Shown here in pieces: positions 1 to 13,766 of a stretch of 64,000 nt of DNA. The position numbers were made by a program, and so were the translations under genes. The stretch comes from Aphis gossypii. Lineage: Eukaryota > Arthropoda > Insecta > Hemiptera > Aphididae. The stretch is from assembly GCF_020184175.1 (NCBI RefSeq), contig NC_065530.1, positions 52,925,260 to 52,989,259 on the forward strand, written 5' to 3'. The notes under the pieces are model-generated. The model worked only from the letters and a program-made list of their open reading frames with translations, ran no database searches and had not been told where the DNA came from. Each line of letters starts with the position of its first letter. Within the stretch, counting starts at the first letter, position 1.

Positions 1-660
1 GAAGTTCATCGGTGTAATTGTGTCCCGTGCGCGAAAGAGAATAGATTTAAAAAGTGGTTAGATGTAATAAATAACGCATTGAATCAAATTTAAAACGTTG
101 TCGAAATCTTAGTAATTATAAATTTCCTGTACGACACAGCAAAAACAATGTAAAACGAACACACAATTGATGAAACTTACAAAACAAGTTTAGTAACAAT
201 CAATTACATATTTACATGTCTTATACAATTTATTTATTATGTATTTATATACGTATACCATAATATATAATATTGGAAAACTTTTTTCGTTAAGGGTAAA
301 TCGTTACAGTGTGGTCAGTGCGTGAGAGAGGGCCAGCGTGGGAGTGGATAAATAAAACATTTACTTCAGCAATATACTTATACGGTTATAGGTACAATGT
401 GTGTGCGTGCAGAGTTTTTTCCAGTATTTTTCATCGCCATCAACGCGATGACGGCAATGAAAATCGAGTAACCCGGGGCAAGGTCTTTAGGTGCACTTGT
501 TTCGGCTTAAATTTCTATACGTATATATCACATAATATGATACCGTCTATATATTATACGAATACCATTATTTTCATTAAATCTCCACCAAACTCATTCA
601 TTTCGCATTATTATTATATTATATATATATATAATATATACAGCATAACGTTGCGATGAA
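1..660. other. AT-rich non-coding stretch
   Basis: No gene seen. A slightly GC-richer patch at 305-500 (GTGAGAGAGGGCCAGCG and following) has no splice-bounded open frame. Confidence 0.6.
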
Positions 661-1360
661 ATAGTATTTTGAATTATTCATCTCAGACCCCGCACACGTT
701 TTAGGTCCCATGCGTTCGAGACGGAACAGTCGTTTTGGGGAGGGGGCGACAGAGAGGCGTGAGCTGACGACGAGTCGGCGGGCAGCAGCGGTGGGCTGAT
801 AAACCGCTTTTATTGCCGCTTCACACAATATCGGATGGAAGATCCGATAATGTTGGATACGTCCTGTATAAATCATCGTTGTTCCGGCGTGTATATATGT
901 ATATGGAACCGCTGCGTGCGCGCGCTCCCGGAATTCGTAAGTTTATGAGGACATTTGAAAAGCGTTCGGAAATCGTTTAAAAAAAAAAAAGGTCTTCTAA
1001 AGACGCGAAGATGCGCGCCCTCGCCCTGTTCAAAAGACAGGATAACTCCCTCGTGTATATACCGTTTTTATTACGTTTTCCCCAAGCCGACGACCGGTGT
1101 ATATAATAAATATATATATGTATAGGTAATATATAATATTATTTGCGCAGCGAGTTCGATGTAATTTTCGGCTCTTGTTCTACTCTCTCTGCACGCAGCG
1201 CATAATCGGATATTTATTATATCTCACATATATATTTCGTGTCGAATTTCCGTGAATCATTTAAAACCACCCCGGCCCCCCCGACGACGGTGTATTTCAT
1301 ATTATATTATACTCGTGCATGCGGTACGCCACTACAACAGAGGCAGCAGACGTGCAACCA
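660..1360. other. CpG-rich island
   Basis: CpG-bearing, GC-richer DNA in AT-rich flanks. An ATG at 903 (M-E-P-L-R-A-R) reaches GTAAGT at 937 in phase 1, a possible but unsupported exon end. A run of 12 A occurs at 979-990. No homology is recognised. Confidence 0.5.
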
Positions 1361-2660
1361 TCGCAATGTGTTTAACATAATACGTTATAGACGTATATTA
1401 TAATATATTGTTTAAATTATAATATTGTGATATTGTTTTTTCTACGCAGCTCGTGGAACAGAAATAAGCCTATACTCTTTTAATCACATGCAATAGTATA
1501 TATTATAATCGAATAGGTATTACACCAATTCCGTCTTCATCCTTGATGAATGCAATAATATAGTTATTACCGTTTTATTATAATTATTGTAATATAAATC
1601 ATATAGAAGGTAATACAACGATTCGATTATTATTGTTATCACTTAATTATCATTATTGACGGATCGTAATTGATTCAAAACTCAACTTGACGTATAGTAT
1701 ATTATACACGATGTTTATTTTATAATGACTGTATAATGATGTAGTTTTTATAATTTATTATCATTATAACGTTTTAGATTTTAAATAGCGTATAACAATA
1801 ATTTAATGGTTTTACAATAGTGGAATGATGTGCGTTTTTATTTTGTTTGGCTGTAAAGACCTATTATTAAAAAAAATTACTAGATATCTTCACTAGGTAT
1901 ATGAGTATTAAGCGTTGATTCTGCGGATCAAATAAAATGCGTTTATTTTGATATTGCATAAATATTAAAAACGTATTGTTTTTATGTATTGACTTACAAT
2001 TAAAACCAATAAAAAAAAACTATTAAAATAAATCAGAAAAAATAAAATAAAATTGTGATTAAAAGAAATGTTTACTTAGTATTAGTATTTAAATTTGTTT
2101 TTTGAGGCAGCAGTGCAGTACCTAATTAAAAAATAAATAGGTAATCGAAAAACTTCACTGAATATTTATATTAGTATATTTTTGATATGATGTAATTTTT
2201 ATTTTACTGAATTCAAATTAAACAAAACTCTATTTTTTACAACTAACAAATACTTCAAAACAATAATTATCAAAATACTTACATGTTTAAAAATTATTAA
2301 AACCGATAGGTATATTATTAATAATTAGTTATAGAATTTTGTTTAAATCAGTGCAATAATGGTATATAGTGTTATATATGTCGGTATTACATTTATTTTG
2401 GTAATTTTTCTTCTAGTTGGTAATAAAAAATAATCATTATAATACAATTTGTTAATTATAAAAAGCACAAAAATTCTTATTGGATCTCATTGAGTATTAT
2501 GATATGCCTACATCCACGACAGAACATAAAAACGTTTAAATTGTTTGCACGTAATAAATGTATGCACAATTATTTTAATATATATAATATAATATAGGTA
2601 TTTATGTATTGTGTGTCCATAAACTGTAAACATAATCGCTTCTGTGGGGTGTATAACATT
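1361..2660. other. AT-rich stretch without features
   Basis: Only short A/T runs and scattered TAGGTA words; nothing supportable. Confidence 0.65.
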
Positions 2661-3110
2661 TCCAATTTACAAATTACGACAGCTATAGGTAGGTATAATA
2701 CGTATAAGGAAACCGTTTTTAAACGCATGCAATATAAATGTATAATAAAAATTATGCGAATGTTTCGAAGTTAGACGGCGCGCGAAGTAAAGAGGTAGGT
2801 ATAGGTAAAATAACGATTGTGATAAGCGAAGAGAAATAATAATGACCGAGGAAAGTCGTAAAATAAATCGTCGCGGCGGCGGCGTTGGCACGTGGATATA
2901 TTATACGTCTTGTCCGCCGCGTATCATTACTATATTATTATGGTTGTAGTACGTAATTGAATGACTATAGGTCGGCTGCAATAATTTGTCCGAGCAGGCA
3001 TGTTCTTTAAAGAAATCGAATCGATTACCTTGTCTCGGTGGAAGAAGGACGAAATACGATCGCTACCGGTCGTCGTTAAATTTAAATAAACGACCGACTA
3101 CACACGCGCC
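2661..3110. other. CpG-rich island
   Basis: GACGGCGCGCGAAG (2773 area), CGTCGCGGCGGCGGCG (2868 area) and CGACCGGTAGCG-type text. No open frame with usable splice sites. Confidence 0.5.
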
Positions 3111-4830
3111 AGTGCATGGACATTTATAATAATGTATATAGGTAGTATATATACACATTACACAATGCAGACGTATATATTATACTATTGTGTAAACGTA
3201 CCTATATTATGTTGTATGTATATATATATATATAGTATACTAATCGTACACACTGTATAAACGGGATGCGAAGCACTCGCCACGTTTGATATGATTTTTA
3301 GTTTTTAGCCGACTCGTTAGAACTGAGTATTGAAATAATTTGTTTTCGTGAAGATATCAATCGAGAATGTATTTAAGTAGGTACATGCAGCTCGATGTAG
3401 GTTTATCTGCACATGTCATTATAATACGTATCGCTAACTCCGACGACAAAACACTTTGTTTAGTTGGAGATTTAATCGAACGTTTGGAAGGAAAGATTAT
3501 TTAACTAGACAAACAAATTCACTACATTAAATCTATTAACGATGATGCATTACATTATTATAAACGTTTAATGCGCATATTTTACCAATCTTTTAAACTC
3601 TGTGTATGCGCCCTTTATCATTATAATATAATTAATATTAATTACCGTGCAATAAATTAGAACAAATATAACAAACACATAATATAAATGACGCATAAAC
3701 AAACATTAGGTATAACCTATATCGATAGAGCAGCATTAGATAAGAAAGATATGACTGACTTAAAATTTTTATTGAGTTGCTTTGTCAAATGATGTTAATA
3801 AATAGTTATTATTGATTTTATTATAAATTATGCAATTCTTCGGAATTTAAATAGCTGTGTATTAATTTTTTTTAATAGCCACAGTGATAAATCATAGCAT
3901 TATCAACAGTTAGAGACATTTGGCCATACCATAAATGATTTTATTCCCCGGACAAAGATAAAAACTGATAACTATAAAAGTAATTGAAATATAATGCAAT
4001 TTACAAATAGTTTTTAACTAATAACCAACTATTCGTTTATAATTTTTTAAATAATAATACTCGTCAGTCGTCAAAGTGATATTTTCTTAAGTTTGTGAAG
4101 TATTCTATGGAGCTAAGCTTCTGCAATCCATTCGTCTGTCACCGGCCACCGCTTATAAAGTGTCGTCGTTAAAATTGTAACGTTCCGAATGACCACTTTG
4201 TGTCTTTGTATACTGATCATTATGAGTAGACCGACGTTTAATTATCTAAAAAGCAACAACAAGAAAGAAGTTCTATTAAATTGTAAATTTAAAATATACC
4301 ATAATAATAATAATATTATGTTAATACTTAATATTTTATTGACTGAATTAACTGAGCTAAAATATAACTTTTTATTAATCAGAAATGTATTTATTGTTTT
4401 AGGTAAACAAGTATGCTTTTAAATTAGTTTTTTTAAAAATTCAAAATGTAAAAATGTAAATAATTAACCCAGTGTACAAGTATAATAGATCATTTTTATT
4501 GCGTGTGTAACTATATCGTATGTGAGCTAAAAAACTATATATTATCTATACTATAAATGTGCAGATACAATTACAAATAAAAATAAAATACCTAATATAT
4601 AGCTCGTGTATTTTATATATTATGTTTATAATACTTATAGGTACGGTTGGCGATGTCTTATGACGGAATTATTCAAATAATATTATATTTTAAAACAATA
4701 ATTGTAAAGATATTATGGCGTATAGATTACTTTTCAAAATGTATTATTTACCGATTATCCCCTACGGATATGAATATGCAGTGTCGAGAAACACATTTCT
4801 GAACGAAATTTAATATTTACAACAGTCGTC
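3111..4830. other. AT-rich stretch without genes
   Basis: Includes a DRE-like TATCGATA at 3720-3727 that could be chance, and a patch at 4080-4190. The 77-codon frame at 4189-4422 is Asn/Leu/Ile low-complexity and unsupported. Confidence 0.6.
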
Positions 4831-5830
4831 GTGTCCGGTTAACGGTTCACCGCCGCCGCGTCAGGGTATATACGGGGGACGGACGTATGTAACGGGAGAA
4901 TATGGGGCGGAGGTGTTCGGGGCACGCGCGCGTCTGTGAGACGTATAGTAATTTTGCACAAGCCGCGCGCGACGTTAATATGACTTTGTCCGGATCCGGT
5001 CACGTACGGGCCATGAGTCTTCGGGCGGGGAAATAGCCACAGCGTCCTGAAGCGGTCCGCGTCGCCGTACACGCGGACGCACATTAATATATATATTTTA
5101 TATATATAATACAATATATATATATATATACGTCGTACAGCGGCGACGGCAAAAGTCGATCTCGGGATTTCCTCTCGCTGCAGCTGCAGATACGTCCGCG
5201 GAAGTACGCGTACGACGTATACGAACGTGGGGACCCGGTGCGACCGAGACGGGGATGGACGGTCGTATTATATTATAGGTACGGCACGCCCGCCGGACAA
5301 TATATATTAATAAACAACTTGGCACGCCGCGCATCCGAATGAGCTTAAACGGTCCGGTGGGCGATATTTTCCAATTTTCCCGGACGTGTCTTACTGCTAC
5401 GGCAGCAGCGGACGCCGAAAGTGTGTGTGTGCGAGCAAAGGTGTATTTGTATGCGTCGAATTCAAAATGGCCGTAAAAACGATAAATATACAATTTGCAA
5501 TCTTAAGCCGACTGCAGTACAGTGTCGGACGAGCGCGACGAGGGAGAAACGCGTAACTTATACACAATATATATACTGCTGCACAACGTGCCGTAATCAA
5601 TATCAATAAGAGATCCTCGTCCACCGTCGCTATACTATACGCGTATATGCATATAATATGTATAGGTATATGTGTTCGCCATCAGCTATATATGGTTAGT
5701 ACCCATGTCAGTATATTATGCTTAGGGTATATGTACGCGCGCGGCCGGTTCGCGTGCGGTGTAATCCGTCTTCGATAATGCGCGGTGCGCATTCAAATTA
5801 TATTCACTAATACGTCCGTACATAATATAT
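4831..5830. other. CpG-rich island with palindromic CTGCAGCTGCAG
   Basis: A kilobase of GC-richer, CpG-dense DNA. Minus-strand open frames here encode Arg/Thr/Ala and Tyr-Ile tracts and match no family I know. CTGCAGCTGCAG at 5178-5189 contains an E-box (CAGCTG). Confidence 0.5.
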
Positions 5831-7060
5831 AGAGGCTCCTACGAATTCGCTGTAACACTATTTCTACTTTTTTTTTTTTTTACACGCGTTTATCATTATT
5901 CATCACCATAGTAGAATTAAACTTTTATTGTTATTTATATTTATTACGCGATATTAGACGTTTTTATGGCATTAGAACGTTCTAAATTTCAAAAAATAAA
6001 TCAAACAATTTTATAAATAATATACAATTCTTTCTTGCGAGCGTATAAATAAAAAAGAAAAACCTATCCTATAACACTAATCTATAACCAACTTTACTTG
6101 CTATATCATTATACGCTGTACGCGATACAAATGGTTCGTATGGCTGCAATATAATATGTCCGATATATAAGTCTAAAATTGGTCTACGGATAAAATGACC
6201 AATGATATAGAAATTATCGTTGTGGTTTTAAAGTTAGATATGGAATACCTAACAATAAAATGAATTCCATTAAATGAATTTAAATTTTAAAGGACAACAT
6301 CAAAGGAAAATATTAGAAAACTCTATTAAATAACTATGCAGTGCAACATTGTAACACTTAAAATTATTATAATATTGTGAAAATCATAAACCAAAAAATT
6401 TCCTAATATAATATAATAATATGTTAGTACCAGTTAATTAAATAAATAGGTAACTATATTCATTTTCAACAACATATATTTATAAAAATCAACTACATTG
6501 TAATATAAGTAATATTTTCTTGTTTAATATATTAATCATAATAGTTAGAAGAATCTAGTAGAAAAAATGATTTAAAACCTTAATGAAAAATTATTTTTTT
6601 CACAGTAGACAATATAGGTACAATTACACATTTTTGCACAAATTCAATAAAAATATTATTGTTGTGAATTAAAAAAAAATTATTATAAAGTAGTGTATAT
6701 TTTAGACTAAAAAAACCTTAAATATGAAACCGCTTAAATATTGGAAAATATATTTAAAAATTGAAATGAAAACGACTAATAAGTTTAAATTTGATTTTAA
6801 GGTTAATCATTTTACTGTTGTTGCTTACAGCTTTTTACTATAACATTATAGCTGTTTATACTGTATTTTATTATCCTTACAGTTATGCCAAAATTACCCA
6901 AGTTCTGCTTATTCTTCGGTATTTTAAAATTTAATTCTCGTCCCATCTCGTATCGGTTATTATTCCACTCCGAATTACTATTTATAAGGTGGTAGTCGGT
7001 AGATATAATATTTGGTTCATTCGTTTTGATTATGTGCATTACATTGCTGCACAGTGACTG
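5831..7060. other. AT-rich stretch without features
   Basis: Nothing beyond homopolymer runs and short AT repeats. Confidence 0.65.
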
Positions 7061-7520
7061 CGACTAGACGGCGATATGGATAAAGTTTTGGCCAGCAGTG
7101 TACAGTTCCCCGGGGGGCTTGTACTTCATCCAACCCGATCCTAAAGCGGAGGTGCTATTTTAAAACGTAAAATCGGTTTATCGTCTCTGATTTATTACGT
7201 TCGGGTTAATTATTGCAGCCCGATTATAGCCCGACCCTCTCTACAAAATGCTCAAGTCGGAAACATATTTTTTCCCGGCTTACCCTTCACTATACTAATA
7301 GGCCTTTATGGTTTTTTTTTTTTTTTTAAGGTAAAAGATATAAATTTAGTCTGATATTTGTCACAATTATATTTATTGGTCACCCCGCATAAAATTACCG
7401 TGTTGGTGGCCTCGGTCGTAAATTTTAAACAAGCGCGCACGCTGTTCATATAAATCGTTTACGTGCGGAGAAGACACGTTTTCAAACACCGGGTATGAAA
7501 CTCTTAGAATTTCGAAAAAA
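7061..7520. other. Mixed-composition patch
   Basis: Contains CCCCGGGGGGCTTGTAC (7108 area) and CCCGATTATAGCCCGACC (7220 area). It could be a decayed repeat or a conserved non-coding block; not resolvable. Confidence 0.35.
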
Positions 7521-8690
7521 GGAAGGATGAATATTATTATTTTTTTTTTTTAACATCAGTTGATGATCATTAGCCGTGGATTTGTTAAGAAAAAAAATCT
7601 TCATGGAGGTTATTGCAATAGACGACGGGAAGATACCCATTGAATGTTATATACGTATATGTTATATTATGTGTTACACATGTTTGAACGGTATTATAAA
7701 AGTGAACGCGCTTGTTGACCTGTATAATTACTTTCAGTTATATTTATATTATGCACTTAACACAATATTTTTTTTTATTTCATCTAAATATTAGAACGTG
7801 TTGCACTTCTATGTTAAAGTTAATTTTGCATGTATTTAAGTCGCCACTTTATTGTCTTTATACACTATTTAAATGAACTAATTAAACTCATTTTATTTAA
7901 TTACATCGTGTAGTTAACTAAAAATTTAAAAACGACAGTTATCGGAATTTTAGAGCTATGAATTTTAATTTTAACTATGATTACAGAATACTTATTAATC
8001 GCGTGTATACGGGCATACAAAATGTAAAATAGTAGTTATGAATCAAATAATTAACATAAATATAACATTAAAATCATTAATAGCTTTAAAAAAAAAGAAC
8101 AAACCCATAAAAGAATTGTATTCAAATTAATAAAAAAGTCGGGTAGTATATCGTTTTGTAGAACTATAGAAAATTACATATTTTTACACCTGTATGAATT
8201 TATAAATAAATTACGTTTAAAATAATAAATAGAATAATACTATATTGTATACAAAAGCATATACACATGCTTTTGTATACATTTGTATTTTATAAAACAT
8301 TCACATTCTTATAAAATGTAATAATACAACAAATTAAAACTCGAAAGTTTACAAGTATATAGTCGTAAATAATATTGTTTTAATTTAAATTGTTTACATA
8401 ATATACCTAATACATAGAAGAATACTAACAATTCTTAGTAATGAGTAATTTTGTGGACACCGTATGACAATTTGAACTAATAACCTTGAATTATTAAAGT
8501 TAATTTTTTACATAATATAAAAAAAAACTCGTTGATATTAATCGAATAGGTACCGTCTAATGTTGATTAACGATGATTTTTTTCGAACAAAACGTATTGT
8601 CATATTATATTATTTATATTATGAGATTGACAACAATTTTTGGTGTAAAAATTGTAAGACCTTGCTAGTGTATCATCGGTGTAAAAAGAT
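7521..8690. other. AT-rich stretch
   Basis: Apart from the hairpin at 8246-8281, nothing is seen. Confidence 0.6.
8246..8281. repeat. Perfect hairpin, 15-bp stem, 6-base loop
   Basis: TGTATACAAAAGCAT (8246-8260) and ATGCTTTTGTATACA (8267-8281) are exact reverse complements around ATACAC. The stem does not extend further, so it is short for a microRNA precursor. Confidence 0.85.
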
Positions 8691-8860
8691 TTCAATAATA
8701 TTATAGCACGATATAGACTTGTGCTCAGACGACGTCATCATTATCGTAACATAATAGTATATGAACGATATGTACATGTATTGTACGAGCTCACTTATTG
8801 AGCAGTACGATCGGGGATGGAAAAAAAATACGAATGAACGAGAACGGACGTCGGCGACAA

Positions 8861-8875
8861 CGACGACGACGACGA
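8861..8875. repeat. (CGA)5 trinucleotide repeat
   Basis: Perfect CGA units following CGGCGACAA in the 8.7-10.0 kb island. A second (CGA)5 lies at 9040-9054. Confidence 0.9.
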
Positions 8876-9039
8876 CGGCAAAAAAGAATATCCGATAACG
8901 TTATCGACTAACTCGCGTGCACATGTATATAATATTTACTACACACACTGTACCGTACGTAGTCTGTACGTATAATATATCAAGTGTTATTATATTATAA
9001 GATGTTTAAATATGAAGAATATCATGTTCGAATAGTCTA

Positions 9040-9054
9040 CGACGACGACGACGA
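9040..9054. repeat. (CGA)5 trinucleotide repeat, second copy
   Basis: Same unit and length as 8861-8875, 165 bases downstream; the flanks do not match, so these are independent expansions. Confidence 0.9.
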
Positions 9055-9656
9055 CAACGACTCATGTTAACCGGAACGGCGTGGGCCGCGCGTTTCGATA
9101 ATATTATAATATAGGTACAGAGAGACACACTCGCTCTCCACCCGCACCAATAATAAATTACTAGACGTCCGATCGGGGCAGATTGCTTCGTCGTCGCCGT
9201 ATCGACCGGTAACGCACGTGTTTTCCACGTATTTTTTTTTCTCATTTCTTCTCTCTCGTTTTGTGTCTTTATTTTTTGCCGACGAATAAAACAAATCTGC
9301 CGGGCGACAAACCACTCCCATTTCCAAGCCGTTGGACGGCGGACGACAGGGGAAAAAAAACGACGTACCCCCTCGACCTCGCGTGATTAATGCAGTTCGC
9401 GTTATCTGCACTGCGCTTCGGGTTTTTCGTATATAACACAATAACAAATATAAAAAAAACGGACACAGCGCAGCTCGACGTCATCTTCACGCGGAGAGCC
9501 CGCTCGTACAGTCCTAAGACGCCCGACACGAGATAACGCTAGTTGACAAATCGCGCGCTACCATATATACTATTATATTATACAGCGTCTCTGGAGCTGA
9601 GGGATTCACATCGTTATAAATAAAACTGTTTGTATTTTAAAATGTTTGTCCTGCTT

Positions 9657-9672
9657 ATTTATTTATTTATTT
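9657..9672. repeat. (ATTT)4 microsatellite
   Basis: A perfect tetranucleotide repeat. Confidence 0.9.
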
Positions 9673-9990
9673 TTGATTAATGTATATATGCTCGTATACC
9701 GGAGTTTGAAAAGTTTTCCATCGTTTTCGGATCCGGTCCAAGGATTCGGGCACATATGTATTTGTTCAGAAAAGTTTCCGCAGCGTTCGTATATGTGTGT
9801 TGCTGCAGTGTATAGGTCGATGTTTTTCTTTTTTCTTTTTATATATACGTAGAAAAAACCACGTAAATCAATCCATACATATTTTGTGCGATGCGTATCG
9901 CCCCGGGCATGTCTGAAAAGTTACGCTGTTTACAATATTTTCGAATACATATTTTACGCGTGCTCAACAACTTAGTGAATTCGTCTTTTC

Positions 9991-11050
9991 ATACAATATA
10001 ATAAATTCACTGTATTTTGTGTGCGTGCATATATATATTATATATATATGTGGCGAGCGTATACCTCCGCGGAGACAAACTTCCGTTTCCAGTATACATT
10101 TTTAATATATGTATTTCTTCTTTCATCCCAGCTTTATAAGTACAAATATCTTTGCAAAACAAAATAATAAACCTGTAAACATCATACATACATACATACA
10201 TATATGTGTACACGGAAACTAAAAATATTTCTTCGGCGAGTTGACAAATCAAGGCACGCAAGTGTCCAACGAGATTTTATATAAAACAATTTATGTGATT
10301 ATTATCCAAACACAATAATATAGTCATTTCACACATATATAATACACACATACACATACATAATATTAGTATAATTTATTGTTTTATTTATTTATTATAT
10401 TTTTTATCATAATATATATGTATATATATATGATTGTGAAACGATAAAGTATTGTCTGGCGTGACATTTGTCCCATTATAAACGTGTTGTTTATACGATA
10501 GATTTCAATAATGTGCAAGTGAAAAACAATATTTGCAGAATAAATGTATAACAACAAGAATAATATATAAATTTTCGTTTTGTGCATCCAGTAAGATATA
10601 AACAGTCCATATAGAGTGTAGTGTTGTTATAGAATTAAAATATATAGGTATATGAATATATTATTCCTGAATCTTGAGTTATTGATGGAATGGAAAGTAA
10701 AAATTCTAGTTTTATTTATAATATGGTACTTAAATAATATATATATATAAATCCTTAATAGCGTAGTAAACATTACATAAAAAAAAAAAATAAAAACATT
10801 TCGATATTTGATATTTTACAAGTATATAATAATATATATATATGGAAACAACAATATTAAAACAATATTCATGTTCAATTAACGAAAAACAGAAAAAAAA
10901 TTATAAAAATAATAAAAACATTGCAGGCAGTGGTTTCTCGCTGGTAACATTTTATTACAATTTCATCCGTTTTTCATATCGATTGCGATTTTCAACGGAT
11001 TTATATAATATCCGGATAAACAAGGAAATAAAAACCAACCAAGCCAACAC
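9991..11050. other. AT-rich stretch
   Basis: TA-rich text, (CATA)5, and the Tyr/Ile frames it creates. No gene. Confidence 0.6.
10183..10202. repeat. (CATA)5 microsatellite
   Basis: A perfect tetranucleotide repeat, continuing into TATGTGTA. Confidence 0.93.
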
Positions 11051-11520
11051 ACGTCGACGAATTCAATAATATATAATATCGCGATCTCGCATTTTCTCTA
11101 TATAATATATAACCGTCGTCGACTTTTCAACGTCTCTTTTGATCGCACGCGGAAACCGGAAACGCCGCCTCACGGTTTTTCCTTCCACACACATACACAC
11201 CGTGGCTGTACCATTGTATCGTCTTTGCAAAGAATTTTCCACACACACTCACACACTTGGTAACATCCGGTGAGACTGATATTATTATTATTATGTTTGA
11301 AACGACGCCACAGCGTTCATACGACGAGACACAAAGCCCGACGACTATATTATAATACGCTATATGTATATATTATTATGTAGTACGCCGCCGGCTATAT
11401 CCCCGCACCACACCTTCACTGCAGTATACGCTTTTATTATACACACTCATACTATCCACAAATCACAAAACACATACTCTCGCATATGCATATAGATTTA
11501 CGCGCCCTACACCATATATC
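11051..11520. other. CpG-containing island
   Basis: CACACA-rich and CGCCGCCGG-type text (11388 area) with a 61-codon minus frame that ends in low complexity. No supported exon. Confidence 0.45.
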
Positions 11521-11924
11521 AATTCTTCAAAACATTTCGCTTACACGATGTAATACATATATTATATGGTATATACAAATAAAAATACATGGTAAAACAG
11601 ACGAAAAACCTAAAATATTCAACAGCATCAAACCTTTAACCAAATAAAAATACAATTTTATAAATAATTAGGTATAAAAATGGTTAATATGAATAAACTT
11701 AAATAGTTTACTTGGAGTACATTTGAAAAAAATTGCCAAAATATTAGTCTTCCTAATCATTAAATATATATATTACATCTTTACTTATTGAAGGCCATTT
11801 TAACTTACTAAAACTTCCAAAAATGTGTCTTCATTTTTATTTATCTGTATACATGGTAGGTATATCCCTCTTTTATTTGTAACTCCTGAGATTTTTAGTT
11901 TCTTTTAACAAGATCTTTCCACCC

Positions 11925-12075
11925 ATAGGTGAAACTACGGATCAGGCCTGACTTGACTGGCTGGATATCATATAGTATCATATTATTGATTTACTAGATA
12001 GTAGAATTTGAAATAAAATTAAAAACTTAAAATTTCCTTCATATAAAATTTACCACTTGGCCTGCCCGGCCAAAT
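11925..12075. mobile_element. Possible repeat remnant
   Basis: CCCATAGGTGAAACTACGGA (11931 area), CAGGCCTGACTTGACTGGCTGG and CACTTGGCCTGCCCGGCCAAA (12054-12074) stand out from the AT background and read like pieces of an interspersed repeat. No terminal repeats can be paired. Confidence 0.3.
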
Positions 12076-13572
12076 AAAATTGTATAATTTTGACTACCTA
12101 TGTTTAAGATATTGGTCATGTATTACTGAATCTGAATTTAGTTTTGTCTATAAAAGTTGGTCCTTATCATACGTATTTTATTTGTCTTAATCTCTATAGC
12201 AGAGTCTATAAGCTCTTGAGTGCGATCAATATACTAAATATAATAATATTAAATAAAGTTGGTATAAGTTAACTATTTGTTCTGTTGTTTCGTTGTTATA
12301 TTTTATATTTGTCTTAGAACCGTATTAATTTCTTAACGAAATTTTATTCTTCATCCGAATCTCAGTAGTTCATTTAAATCACTATAACAAATAAATCCAA
12401 CGTTTTTTTTTTTCAAAAGTCGAAATATTTTTTCAACAATTAAAAAATCTATATGTATACAACTTATTACGTTGAGGTATTCGTTGTAAGTATATATTAG
12501 TCATAATATTTTATATATTGCAACTTACCTATCATAATATGATATATATTATAGATGCTGTAGAATGCAGTCATCACGTAATATAACACGTTCTGATTCT
12601 AGGGCTAAAATGGATTAATATGTTTATAAATAACTATAATAACAAAATATAATATGTATAGGTTAATTTTTGATCAATATCAGTTATAACGTTATAACGT
12701 GCACATTAAGTGGAAAGTAATACACCCGTGCGTGGTGGTAATTTGTATTATGCACGAGTACCTACTTACTACATTAATTATTTAATATTATGTAACTAAC
12801 TATACGCGTAATCGATTATGATTTTTAATAAATTGTTTCTAATACAAAAATTGTACTGCTAAAATCACAATTCACAACTATATTATAGTGTAATACATAA
12901 TTATACTCATTATTCTTGCACGTTTTTAATCGGTGTATTTGCGTTCTTTATTTTACAGATAAACGGAGAACGCGATGAATGATACGCGTAAAATATATTG
13001 GCTACTCGGCTCGAAACGACACTAATTATTATTGTCGATACACAGATATACGTAATATTATATGTTTGTATACGATTTAAATTTATTATTACATGTATAA
13101 ATAATAATAAACCATTGACGATAAATCATTTAAATATAATATGTATATTATTATTATATTACGTAATTTATTATAATATGTTTAAGTATATCGTAAAATT
13201 AAATACAAGAACAATTTTTAAGGTCATAGAGTACATTATGTACTGTGTACTTGTTTATAGACGTGGTATAGCGCGTATTGAATACTATTTTTTAGATTTA
13301 CTTTTTTAGAATTAAGACTATATTATATTTATTTTAGGTCACGTTAAATATACTCATAGATATATTATTATGTATTGTATACATATAGTCATATAGATAT
13401 AAATTAAGGATTTAAGTGTAGTATTTGTTTTTTGTTTTTGGATTTTCTTATTAAAATCACTTTTCCTTCAATTTGGAAGATATATAATTCTCGAATAGTC
13501 TCGCCAGTTTCTATATAAATCAAACGTGAAATTCTACTATAACATTATAAACCGGTGTTCAAAAAAAAATAA

Positions 13573-13596
13573 TAAATAAATAAATAAATAAATAAA
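13573..13596. repeat. (TAAA)6 microsatellite
   Basis: A perfect tetranucleotide repeat in AT-rich DNA. Confidence 0.95.
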
Positions 13597-13745
13597 AAAT
13601 GACAATGACAAGTGTCAAGTTTTAGTTTTTACTCAATAAGTTTATATTTATTTGTTTCCTTTAATTTATTGTATAACTTTTATATATTGTAATCAGATAA
13701 TATTTTTATGGAGTCTTTTTTTATAAATAAACATAACAGAAACCA

Positions 13746-13766
13746 TTTTTTTTTTTTTTTTTTTTT
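13746..13766. repeat. Poly-T tract, 21 T
   Basis: An uninterrupted T run preceded by AACCA and followed by GTTTTG. No retroposed gene body is evident on its minus-strand upstream side. Confidence 0.95.

Larger units (their letters stand above)
8691..9990. other. CpG-rich island
   Basis: Two (CGA)5 runs, TTATCGACTAACTCGCG-type text and overlapping minus-strand frames (9006-9529) in all three phases. That overlap is a sign of low stop density from GC composition rather than coding. Confidence 0.5.

Noticed and set aside
3720..3727. DRE-like TATCGATA
   Set aside because: An 8-mer of mostly A/T appears by chance at this size; a second copy lies near 19608 with no promoter context.
5098..5493. 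131-codon minus-strand frame
   Set aside because: Ends in a Tyr-Ile run encoded by a TA repeat and contains Ala tracts from composition; neighbouring minus frames overlap it.
9006..9529. Three overlapping minus-strand frames
   Set aside because: Open in all three phases, as expected where stop codons are rare because of GC composition; none has a recognisable domain.
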